Position numbers and translations under genes: made by a program | Notes under the pieces: model-generated | Told to the model about the DNA's origin: nothing | Seen by the model: only the letters and a program-made list of their open reading frames with translations | Database searches by the model: none | Shown here: positions 42,982-51,027 of the stretch, piece by piece | Numbering within the stretch: the first letter of the stretch is position 1 | How the letters are laid out: each line of letters starts with the position of its first letter | DNA from: Candidatus Defluviibacterium haderslevense | GTDB lineage: Bacteria; Bacteroidota; Bacteroidia; Chitinophagales; Saprospiraceae | Length of the DNA stretch: 64,000 nt | Direction of reading: 5' to 3' | NCBI GenBank assembly: GCA_016712225.1 | Contig: JADJRL010000003.1 | Coordinates: forward strand, 3,361,501-3,425,500

Positions 42982-43834
42982 AAAACTCATAACACTCATC
43001 ATCCCCATTTTAATTTTTAATGCTTGTGAAGCATGGGACAAGGATGAAACCATACCAGCTTATTTATACATAGCACCCATTCAAATGAATGTTTTGGGCC
43101 ATCAAGGCACAGCGAATCAGGCTTTTAAAGATGCCTGGGTTTTTGTAGATTCACAATACGTTGGTGCCTATGAATTACCTGCTACTATTCCAGTATTAAA
43201 TCACGGTAGGGTAGAAGTAAAAATTTTTGCTGGTATTAGAAATAATGGAAGTATTACTAATCCAATTATTTATCCCATGACTGATCCTTATATTACAACT
43301 GTTGAATTGGAAGAACAAAAAACGGATACTGTATTTCCAACGGTTCATTATTCAAGTGACATAGTTTTTCCTTTTATTGAAAACTTTGATCATCTCCATT
43401 ATTTTAATTTTGATAAAGACAATAATCAAGAAACAAAAGTCATTTTGTCCAGTGCTAGTGATGCATTTGAAGGATCGAATTCGGGCTTGATTGAATTAAC
43501 TTCAGCTAGAAATTATTTGGAAGCATGGTTCGACTATGATAGGCCCATTCCATATGGTCCCAATTCTGTGTATATTGAATTGAATTATAAATCTACAATT
43601 CCATTTAATATAGGTCTAGTTGGATTCAAAGCTGGAGAAACTGAATCCCAATTCATCGATGGTGTTGTGTTGCCAAAATCTAGTTGGAATAAAGTTTATT
43701 TTGAATTTAAAGATATCGTCAATAATTATAAGGGAAATGCTTATCGTGTTGCATTAGCAGCATTTTACATTAACGATACAACCATCAAGAAACAAGAAAT
43801 TTTGATTGATAATATTAAAGTACTTCATCGTTGA
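42974..43834 (+). CDS. Putative lipoprotein of unknown function
   Basis: This 286-residue protein overlaps the oxidoreductase end by 8 bases. The N-terminus MFKKLITLIIPILIFNACEAW is a lipoprotein signal with FNAC (Cys18). The rest is beta-rich: residues ~35-120 hold an Ig/PEGA-like pattern (AFKDAWVFVDSQYVGAYELPATIPVLNHGRVEVKI), and the C-terminal half (about 135-285) looks like a carbohydrate-binding jelly roll with NFDHLHYFNFD and ILIDNIKVLHR. It is translationally linked to both neighbours. It may bind or sense glycan at the envelope, but that is a guess from fold impression and context. Confidence 0.7.
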   Translation: MFKKLITLIIPILIFNACEAWDKDETIPAYLYIAPIQMNVLGHQGTANQAFKDAWVFVDSQYVGAYELPATIPVLNHGRVEVKIFAGIRNNGSITNPIIYPMTDPYITTVELEEQKTDTVFPTVHYSSDIVFPFIENFDHLHYFNFDKDNNQETKVILSSASDAFEGSNSGLIELTSARNYLEAWFDYDRPIPYGPNSVYIELNYKSTIPFNIGLVGFKAGETESQFIDGVVLPKSSWNKVYFEFKDIVNNYKGNAYRVALAAFYINDTTIKKQEILIDNIKVLHR

Positions 43835-43835
43835 T

Positions 43836-45248
43836 ATGAATATTCGCTGGGAGAATGCCATTTATCGATTTATGGATTTAATGTTATCCTTATTAGCATG
43901 GTATTTGTTTATTAACTATTTGCATAGCCATCAGTATTTTTTAGGTGATGCCGATCAGGTTTGTAAAAACTTATTTGTACAAGGAGCTTTATTTCTTCCC
44001 ATAGCCTGGTTTTTATTTTATTTATTATCTGAACAATATAAGGATGTGTATCGGCTTTCCAGATGGTCAGTTTTTTCGAGAACATTTTTATTATCTGCAT
44101 TTGGATGTTTGGTTGTTTTTTTTGTTTTGATATTAAACCAGGAACTCAATTTTGAAAATAGATTTTTTCAAGCATTAATGACCTATTTTGGATACCATTT
44201 TGGATTGATTACTACAGCCAAGATTTTGTTTTTATCTTTCATCAGTCATCGAATAAAAAATGGAACGGTAGGATTTAATACATTGATCATTGGCGGTGAT
44301 CAACGGGCTGTAGAATTGTATAATGATATTACTTCGTTGAAATTTAGTTTGGGGCATAAATTCAAGGGATTTATTCATTCCAATGGTGGAAGATCGAATG
44401 ATTTAATTCAATATTTACCACAATTAGGTGGACTGAACGATATCGCAGCAGTCATTGAACAAAATAAAATAGAGGAAGTCATCATTGCTATAGAATCCAC
44501 TGAACATACCAAATTAAAAACCATTTTGGATGTGTTGTTTGAATTGGGCAATAAGATGATGGTAAGGATTATTCCCGATATGTATGATATCCTTTTGGGC
44601 ACTGTAAAGATGAATCACCTCTATGGTGCTGTTCTAATAGAAATCAAACAAGAAATGATGCCGCAATGGCAGATTTTTGTTAAACGATGTATAGATTTGT
44701 TTGTCAGTGTTTTTGTATTGATATTATTATCTCCTTTCATCGTTTACTTTTTAATCCGCACTAAATTATCAAGCCCTGGACCCTTGTTTTATAGCCAAGA
44801 GCGAATAGGATTGAACGGAAAGCCGTTTATGATTTATAAATTTCGGTCCATGTACATGGATTCAGAAGTGAATGGACCACAACTATCACATGAGTCTGAT
44901 CAACGAATCACACCCTGGGGTGCAACTATGCGTAAATGGAGGATCGATGAATTACCTCAATTTTTCAATGTCCTAAAAGGTGATATGTCATTGGTAGGTC
45001 CTAGACCTGAGCGCAATTTTTACATTCAGCAAATTATGGAAATTGCACCTCACTATAAACACTTACTTAAGGTGCGACCCGGTATTACGTCATGGGGGCA
45101 AGTTAAATTCGGCTATGCATCGAACCTTAACGAAATGGTCCAGAGATTGAAATACGATATTCTATACATTGAGAATCGATCTCTTGGCCTTGATTTCAAG
45201 ATTTTATTCTACACCGCTTGGGTCCTTTTTCAAGGTAAAGGGAAGTAA
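43836..45248 (+). CDS. Polyprenyl-phosphate sugar-1-phosphate transferase (WcaJ/WbaP-like)
   Basis: ATG at 43836 (MNIRWENAIYRFMDL), 1 bp after the lipoprotein stop, gives 470 residues; the 43806 start would overlap it. Four to five N-terminal helices and a CoA-binding-like central domain (FNTLIIGGDQRAVELYNDI) precede the bacterial sugar transferase domain (about 280-470). That domain has KRCIDLFVSVFVLILLSPF, SPGPLFYSQERIGLNGKPF, YKFRSMYMD, WRIDELPQFFNVLKGDMSLVGPRPE and VRPGITSWGQV. It starts capsule, exopolysaccharide or O-unit synthesis by placing a sugar phosphate on undecaprenyl phosphate. No other glycan genes follow, so it may act with clusters elsewhere. Confidence 0.93.
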   Translation: MNIRWENAIYRFMDLMLSLLAWYLFINYLHSHQYFLGDADQVCKNLFVQGALFLPIAWFLFYLLSEQYKDVYRLSRWSVFSRTFLLSAFGCLVVFFVLILNQELNFENRFFQALMTYFGYHFGLITTAKILFLSFISHRIKNGTVGFNTLIIGGDQRAVELYNDITSLKFSLGHKFKGFIHSNGGRSNDLIQYLPQLGGLNDIAAVIEQNKIEEVIIAIESTEHTKLKTILDVLFELGNKMMVRIIPDMYDILLGTVKMNHLYGAVLIEIKQEMMPQWQIFVKRCIDLFVSVFVLILLSPFIVYFLIRTKLSSPGPLFYSQERIGLNGKPFMIYKFRSMYMDSEVNGPQLSHESDQRITPWGATMRKWRIDELPQFFNVLKGDMSLVGPRPERNFYIQQIMEIAPHYKHLLKVRPGITSWGQVKFGYASNLNEMVQRLKYDILYIENRSLGLDFKILFYTAWVLFQGKGK

Positions 45249-45397
45249 ACACAAAATATTTTACAGGCCCTGCAGTCCTTTATTTCAGTCCCTTAAGGTA
45301 TTTACTTTACTAATTATTAGGGTCACTCCTCAGTATATCTCGTTTTTCTTGCAACAAGACTCATCATGTGATAAGACGAGACGGCTTATTGAAGACA

Positions 45398-45430
45398 CAT
45401 CCGCGACTCATCCACGGCTCATCCAAGGAT
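45398..45430. repeat. Three imperfect 11-bp tandem repeats
   Basis: CATCCGCGACT, CATCCACGGCT and CATCCAAGGAT follow each other without gaps. They are GC-richer than the surrounding DNA. No function is evident. Confidence 0.6.
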
Positions 45431-45606
45431 TATAATGAGATTTAACATGTTTAATTAATTACTATGGTAAACTGGATCAGAGGCTCCAAGATAGCTGCAT
45501 TTTGAATCATATCACTTAGTTCACAACTTAAGAATTGATATAACTTTGAAAGAATATAATCAAAGAAAGATCGGTGGACATATAGTATATCTTTGAATCA
45601 TTATAT

Positions 45607-45685
45607 GCCCTGAAAGGGAGTAATAACCTAACGAAGGGCGTTAGCCCATCGAATTGCATAAGAAGGGTTTAAGCCCTGAAAGGGC
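45607..45685. repeat. Palindromic intergenic element (GCCCTGAAAGGGC type)
   Basis: GCCCTGAAAGGG occurs at 45607-45618 and again at 45673-45684, each followed by a similar G-x-AATAA tail. The second copy closes a perfect GCCCT-gaa-AGGGC hairpin. Between them is a third hairpin, GGGC-gtta-GCCC (45636-45647). Such stacked GC-rich palindromes in an AT-rich gap resemble REP-like dispersed elements seen between Bacteroidota genes. It could also terminate transcription of the upstream operon, though no T-run follows. Confidence 0.55.
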
Positions 45686-45792
45686 GCAATAAAAAGTGCT
45701 TGAAGTCATGCAAAGCATGTTACACTTAAATGAACGGTTTAAGTTAATTTCACAGAGTTCAATTCAAGGTGTAAAAACTGATACAAATCATC

Positions 45793-45800
45793 TATTTTTG
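45793..45800 (+). promoter_or_regulatory. Candidate -7 element for pdhB
   Basis: TATTTTTG matches TAnnTTTG and lies 15 bases before the ATG at 45816, implying a short leader. It supports that start over the in-frame TTG at 45696. No -33 TTTG is visible. Confidence 0.35.
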
Positions 45801-45815
45801 TCCCAATTTATTGAT

Positions 45816-46796
45816 ATGAGTAGAATAATTAGCCTTAGAGATGCTTTAAGAGAAGGGATGAGCGAAGAAATGCGTCGCGATCCGAATGTATTTTTAATGG
45901 GCGAGGAAGTCGCTGAGTATAATGGCGCCTACAAGGTCAGTAAAGGAATGCTTGATGAATTTGGGGCTAAACGAGTGATCGATACACCCATTGCGGAGCT
46001 TGGATTCGCAGGGATTGGCGTAGGAGCAGCAATGAATGGACTCAGACCGATTATTGAATTCATGACTTGGAACTTTGCCGTATTGGCCTTTGATCAGATT
46101 GTAAATAATGCAGCTAAAACATTGTCACAATCCGCAGGGGAATTCGGTTGTCCTATCGTATTTCGTGGGCCATCTGGAGCTGCTGGTCAATTAGCCCAAC
46201 AACATTCTCAATCTTTTGAAGCATGGTTAGCGAATTGTCCAGGATTGAAGGTTGTTTCTTGCATAGATCCATACGACGCCAAAGGTCTCATCAAGTCCGC
46301 TATAAGGGATAATGACCCCATCTGTATGATGGAATCAGAATCCTATTATGGACTCACTGGTGAAGTTCCTGAGGGCGAATATCTGGTCCCAATTGGTCAG
46401 GCCGCAGTTCGTCGTGAAGGAACAGATGTAACCATAGTTTCATTCAACAAAATGATGGAAGTCGTTAAATTAGCTGCCATTGAATTAGAAAAGGAAGGCA
46501 TTTCAGCAGAAGTCATAGATCTAAGAACTATACGCCCTTTAGATCACCAAACCATCGTTAACTCTGTTAAAAAAACAAATCGTCTGGTGGTAGTTGATGA
46601 AAGTTGGCCATTCGCCGGTATCTCATCTGAGATCGCATATGTTATCCAGAAGTATGCTTTCGATTATCTTGATGCTCCTGTTACTCGAGTTAACTCCGCT
46701 GATACCTCTTTGGGTTATGCGCCTACTATGGTTCAAGAATATTTACCGAATCCTGCTAAAGTGATCAAGGCTGTTAAGGAAGTAATGTATAGGTAG
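45816..46796 (+). CDS. pdhB: Pyruvate dehydrogenase E1 component, beta subunit
   Basis: This encodes 326 residues from ATG 45816 (MSRIISLRDALREGMSEEMRRD), the usual length and start. The thiamine-binding transketolase-type domain has FLMGEEVAEYNGAYKVSKGM, TPIAELGFAGIGVGAAMNGLRPI and FEFMTWNFAVLAFDQI-like text. The C-terminal domain has DVTIVSFNKMMEV and VIDLRTIRPLDHQTI. With PdhA it decarboxylates pyruvate in the pyruvate dehydrogenase complex. pdhA and the E2 gene are not adjacent; separate locations are normal in this phylum. Confidence 0.95.
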   Translation: MSRIISLRDALREGMSEEMRRDPNVFLMGEEVAEYNGAYKVSKGMLDEFGAKRVIDTPIAELGFAGIGVGAAMNGLRPIIEFMTWNFAVLAFDQIVNNAAKTLSQSAGEFGCPIVFRGPSGAAGQLAQQHSQSFEAWLANCPGLKVVSCIDPYDAKGLIKSAIRDNDPICMMESESYYGLTGEVPEGEYLVPIGQAAVRREGTDVTIVSFNKMMEVVKLAAIELEKEGISAEVIDLRTIRPLDHQTIVNSVKKTNRLVVVDESWPFAGISSEIAYVIQKYAFDYLDAPVTRVNSADTSLGYAPTMVQEYLPNPAKVIKAVKEVMYR

Positions 46797-47113
46797 GTAG
46801 TATATAAGTTCCACTGGGTAGGATTTATTTACTAATTTAAATTTTAAATTGGTTATACGCTTTTATCAAAGGGTGCCTTAATTTATATGTTTTTATCATT
46901 TACACTGGACATCAATTGTAATTATTCGTCTATAAAATTTTCAACCATATCGGTTAGAATTGAGATTATAATTTAAACGGGAATTACAATATAATTATAT
47001 TTCATAATATCTTTTTTCTGTGAGCACTTTTGAATTAAAATAAATTTAAGGTTTTAAAATATTTAATTAATTTTAAAGTTTTGATTATAAATTTTATTGG
47101 TGATTTATAGACC
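46797..47113. other. 317-bp intergenic stretch
   Basis: Very AT-rich sequence between pdhB and the unknown secreted protein. I see no full promoter match, hairpin with a T-tail, RNA gene or credible ORF. Confidence 0.5.
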
Positions 47114-48814
47114 ATGAAAGTGAATTATGCAATGAAAAAAATATTTATTTTGTATATTATTTTTACAGCATCCATTTCTGAAATGAATGCTCAAGTAAAT
47201 CAAGCCTATAGTGGGACATATTGTTATCAAAAATTAGTTAATCTCAATCAAGAATTGGCGGGTTGTGGAATTGAAGAAAGAGAAGAATATTTGGATTTAT
47301 TTATTGACTCTTTTAGATTACATTTAAGAAATATTTATTTTTTTACAATAGATTCATTCCTTGACTTGCTAAATCAAAATAGTAATTTTTCAAATCTTTT
47401 AATTAGTGATTCTTATAAAATTGAATATAGATTGCCTCAAGATGAATTATTAAGATTAATCGAGAACTACATTAATTCATTGGCATATGGTAGCCTTGAT
47501 GGGCTAAATCGAATAAGGGCGATCTTGAATGGAAATAATTTTAATTTTTTATTTCAAGCATTGAAAGGTACTAATGTAAAAGATTTTTTAATATTATTTG
47601 AAGAAGCTAATGAGGATAACAAAGTGGCATTATTATCTTATATGTTTAGTATGTTTAATAGGTCAAAACTAGACACTATATTTGATAATATAGAAAGCCA
47701 AATATATAACACTGCTAGAATGTATGAATTTAAATTAACTTATGCTAAGTTATTTTCAGAAATCGAAAAAGATAGTATCATACAAATGGTAAAAACAAGA
47801 TATGAAGCCATAATGGATACCACAAATGAAAGAGATATGAATTCGTATGACTATAATTTCAATAATTCAGAAAAATGGTTAGAAAAAGCTATGGATGGTC
47901 ATTTAGATTTTTTAAACCAAGAACCCGAATTAGATAGTCTAGAAATCATACATCGACAGGAAATCGATGAATGGATAACAAACCTGGATTGGAATAGAAT
48001 GGACAAGAATTACAAGGCCTATTTAGAAAATATGATTCAAACAGGAGAAGAGTATAACATATATTTTTTTGATCCAACTGATCCGAGACATACTGCTGCT
48101 GAATTACTTGATTATTATCAGCATGCTGATACGACACTTAATTCTAATACCGGGAAACATAATGGATATTTCGGAGATGATGGCAGAAGGTTTGATACGC
48201 TGAATAACCAGGAATTAATAGACTTATTAAGCATGTATAATTATCAGTTAATTGCGGATAGATTAGTCACTGAAGCAGACCTAAACTCTACGGCTCAAAT
48301 TATCCATCTTCGTAAAATAACCCAATTGATTGGAGACCGCATCATAACAGGCACTTTTGTTTTGGATACCAGTCAGGCCAAAGAGATTAATCGATTGCTA
48401 TCATTTTGTGAACAAGTCCTTGCAATTGACACTAGTAGAGCTTGGACCGAAGAGTGTTTTAGTTTGGTCTTTAGAGTATGGTGGCCATTCCAACCCATGT
48501 TGAGATCATGGCTTACATCTAACAATGAAAAGCTTGCTTCTTATTCTAAGTTTTATTTGCACAAGCTGATAAATGAGACAATGGCCCGTGAATTAGTCCA
48601 ATTGAGTGGTGAAGCTTTTGATCAAGGGAATAGACCTCTTGCTGAGCGTTATATGTCGCCATTGCAATCTATGGATTCGCAATGGGCTCTCAAAGATAAT
48701 AATCGTATGCCTCCCCGGAGATTTGTAAATAGAACCTTTGACGACTCTATCAGATGGTGGGAAGAATTTATTCTGCCAGGAATGGTAAGGATAGGGTGGA
48801 GAGTAAAAAAATAA
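47114..48814 (+). CDS. Exported protein of unknown function
   Basis: This 566-residue protein has a signal peptide: MKKIFILYIIFTASISEMNAQ, starting either at 47114 with six extra residues or at ATG 47132. The mature part is mainly helical and acidic, with repeated D/E-Y/F/L segments and no recognised domain. It has no T9SS-type C-terminus; it ends RIGWRVKK, so it probably stays in the periplasm or outer membrane side. No neighbour explains it: pdhB lies 317 bp upstream and the SPOR protein is convergent. Confidence 0.7.
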   Translation: MKVNYAMKKIFILYIIFTASISEMNAQVNQAYSGTYCYQKLVNLNQELAGCGIEEREEYLDLFIDSFRLHLRNIYFFTIDSFLDLLNQNSNFSNLLISDSYKIEYRLPQDELLRLIENYINSLAYGSLDGLNRIRAILNGNNFNFLFQALKGTNVKDFLILFEEANEDNKVALLSYMFSMFNRSKLDTIFDNIESQIYNTARMYEFKLTYAKLFSEIEKDSIIQMVKTRYEAIMDTTNERDMNSYDYNFNNSEKWLEKAMDGHLDFLNQEPELDSLEIIHRQEIDEWITNLDWNRMDKNYKAYLENMIQTGEEYNIYFFDPTDPRHTAAELLDYYQHADTTLNSNTGKHNGYFGDDGRRFDTLNNQELIDLLSMYNYQLIADRLVTEADLNSTAQIIHLRKITQLIGDRIITGTFVLDTSQAKEINRLLSFCEQVLAIDTSRAWTEECFSLVFRVWWPFQPMLRSWLTSNNEKLASYSKFYLHKLINETMARELVQLSGEAFDQGNRPLAERYMSPLQSMDSQWALKDNNRMPPRRFVNRTFDDSIRWWEEFILPGMVRIGWRVKK

Positions 48815-48873
48815 ATTTACCCTACAGAATATTATTTAGTTTGTTAAAGTATTAAATAAAAACTAAAAAAAAA

Positions 48874-48895
48874 AGCCCCGAATCACTTCGGGGCT
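48874..48895 (-). terminator. Strong rho-independent terminator for the TPR-PD40-SPOR gene
   Basis: AGCCCCGAA (48874-48882) and TTCGGGGCT (48887-48895) form a 9-bp GC-rich stem with a 4-base loop. On the minus strand it lies 27 bases past the stop at 48922 and runs into ten T. On the plus strand it may also stop the convergent gene, though without a T-tail. Confidence 0.92.
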
Positions 48896-48921
48896 CTGTA
48901 TTAATCTATTAAACAATTTAA

Positions 48922-50865
48922 TTATTGTCTGAACAATTTTCCGCCTTCTTCAATAACAATATAAGCTTCTTTGTAACCACGGGCTTTTACTTTATCTAAA
49001 GTTGCTGCAGCATCAAAACCTGTTTGGAAACTTCCCAAGATGATGATGGTCCAACCATTTTTGGTCCAGTTTTCGATGGTTCCAAGATCTTTTAAATTGG
49101 ATGAATCAAACCAATCCGGAGCCTTATATTCAGCTACTCTGATTTTAAATTTTCCTTCTTCATCTGTGTTTAATTGTTGTTTTTGATCAACAGTTGCAGT
49201 GTTTGCTTTGGCGATGACTTGCATTCTGCTATTATCAATAAAGTCACCTACGATGAAGGCATCTTTGATTCCATTTTTCTTTAAGGTGTTTAATATAGTG
49301 ATGGCTTCATTTAATTTATTGAATGCACCTAATCGTATTTTGATCACCTCTTTATCCATGACTTTGTAAACATCACCATATTTGGCATACTTTTTAAACC
49401 GTTCTATTGTTTGTTCATTGGAATTAGACAATGCCGTAATCTGGATAAAATATAATTTGTTGGCCTGATTCTTCTTGGATATTTTTAGATTGGGATCATC
49501 GAATACTATGACATTTGCATCTTCGTTTTTTTGACTCAATTCTGGTGCAGATATCGATTGTTCGAACGGAGACTTAATTCCGATATCGCCATTCATGATT
49601 GGATGTTGATCCATTCGGTTATTCGCTAATGCAACTTTTGAGGTTTTGTATATGTCTTCCGCATTCTTACTGCCATCTCGATTCGAAGTAAAAAGTCCAT
49701 CATTGTTTTTATCAAGGATAAAATTGTAGTCATCTTTTACAGAATTAACGCAGGTTCCTAGATTCTCTACGTCACTCCATACAATACCACGGTTAGTGGT
49801 TCTAAACACATCAAATCCTCCGAAACCATGATGCCAGTCAGTTGAAAAAAACAAATCCCCTTTTTTGAAAAAAGGACAAATTTCATTACCGGGTGTATTA
49901 ATTAAAGATCCGAGGTTTTGAGCTTCTGACCATATACCTTCTGCATTTTTTTCAGATTTGTATAGATCATAACCACCCATTCCTCCGGGCATATTGGATG
50001 CAAAGTAAAGTGTTTGACCATTATTCGAAAGATTAGGAAATCCATATGAATAATTTGAATTTGCCTGAGAAAAAGCATTTAAATCTGACCAATTTCCCGA
50101 TGCATCTACAGTAGCAAAAAAGATGGTCATGTTGGATGAGTTGATTAATTCGGTCAGACTGTTAGAGTTGGATTTTGTAAAAGCCACTAGAGAACCGTCA
50201 TCGCTAAAAGAAACATTGCTTTTATTATTCACGGCATGTTTAATGATTTCATCTAAAGCACTTGTTTGATTTGATGTTGCTTTTTTTAGCTGTGGAATAG
50301 TGATTGGGTCTACTGCTGCAGATTTCACCATAGCTTGGCTCAATTGATCTTTGCCGAGATAAATCTCATTGTTATAGACTATGGGCACTTGATTGTTAGG
50401 ATTGGCTTCTTTATTTAAATTAGCTAAACTACAATCTTTAGATTGAGTTAATTGTTCCAAAGCATAATCACATGATTCTGCAAAGTATTGACCTATAGCC
50501 GGATTGGTTTGAGCGTATTTTTCAAAATAGACCTTGGCTTGAGCAAAATCAGCCTGACTTCTCAATAATTCTCCATATTCAAAATAAATCTCCGGGTCAA
50601 CTTTGTCAGAATTTAATATTTCCTGATATATAGACATTGCTCGATTTATTTCGTTATTATGGGTATAACAAATTGCCAAACGGTGTTTGATGTCTAAATC
50701 ATTGGGGTGAAGTTTCAATTCAGCTTCATAACTGGATTGTGCTTTTGAATAATTTTTAGATTCAAAATATTTGGCAGCTAATTTGCTATCAGAAGGTTGG
50801 GCAATGAGATTAGTGAATATAAAGGCTAAAGCAGAAAACAAGAACAGTTTTTTAATCTCTTTCAT
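48922..50865 (-). CDS. Envelope protein with TPR, PD40 propeller and two SPOR-like domains
   Basis: This 647-residue protein has a signal peptide (MKEIKKLFLFSALAFIFTNLIAQ). Tetratricopeptide repeats span about 25-135 (AAKYFESKNYSKAQSSYEAEL, DIKHRLAICYTHNNEINRAM). PD40 propeller motifs lie at about 210-400 (VSFSDDGSLVAFTKSNS, PNLSNNGQTLYFASNMPGGMGGYDLY, GGFDVFRTTNR). Two SPOR-like domains end the protein (about 470-545, YFIQITALSNSNEQ to IRLGAFNKLNEA; and 570-645, TIIILGSFQTGFDAAATLDKVKARGYKEAYIV). TPR plus PD40 is the layout of PorE/OmpA-type T9SS-linked lipoproteins, but those end in an OmpA domain. SPOR domains bind denuded peptidoglycan, so the anchoring role may be kept by another means. 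Confidence 0.82.
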   Translation of the reverse strand: MKEIKKLFLFSALAFIFTNLIAQPSDSKLAAKYFESKNYSKAQSSYEAELKLHPNDLDIKHRLAICYTHNNEINRAMSIYQEILNSDKVDPEIYFEYGELLRSQADFAQAKVYFEKYAQTNPAIGQYFAESCDYALEQLTQSKDCSLANLNKEANPNNQVPIVYNNEIYLGKDQLSQAMVKSAAVDPITIPQLKKATSNQTSALDEIIKHAVNNKSNVSFSDDGSLVAFTKSNSNSLTELINSSNMTIFFATVDASGNWSDLNAFSQANSNYSYGFPNLSNNGQTLYFASNMPGGMGGYDLYKSEKNAEGIWSEAQNLGSLINTPGNEICPFFKKGDLFFSTDWHHGFGGFDVFRTTNRGIVWSDVENLGTCVNSVKDDYNFILDKNNDGLFTSNRDGSKNAEDIYKTSKVALANNRMDQHPIMNGDIGIKSPFEQSISAPELSQKNEDANVIVFDDPNLKISKKNQANKLYFIQITALSNSNEQTIERFKKYAKYGDVYKVMDKEVIKIRLGAFNKLNEAITILNTLKKNGIKDAFIVGDFIDNSRMQVIAKANTATVDQKQQLNTDEEGKFKIRVAEYKAPDWFDSSNLKDLGTIENWTKNGWTIIILGSFQTGFDAAATLDKVKARGYKEAYIVIEEGGKLFRQ

Positions 50866-51027
50866 AAAAGGAGAGTTTTGGTTGCGATAATTGTTGAGTG
50901 TTGAAAATTAAGTGCTAATATATGACGATTATATTAAATATCATAATAAATGACGATTTTATTTAATATATTTCTCATTTTCAAGGTATTGGGTTCCTAT
51001 ATTGTGTCAAATAAAGCTGCGTATAAC

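Larger units (their letters stand above)
45249..45815. other. 567-bp intergenic region with short repeats
   Basis: Between the sugar transferase and pdhB genes. It contains an 11-bp tandem repeat (45398-45430), the palindromic element at 45607-45685, and the -7 motif of pdhB at 45793-45800. ORFs here are short, lack family features and are not counted as genes. Confidence 0.65.

Noticed and set aside
45169..45435. 88-residue open frame at the end of the sugar transferase gene
   Set aside because: It overlaps the conserved transferase end in another frame and its unique part lies in the repeat-rich gap.
45696..45815. N-terminal extension of pdhB
   Set aside because: The extra 40 residues have no family counterpart, and the -7 motif at 45793-45800 lies inside them.
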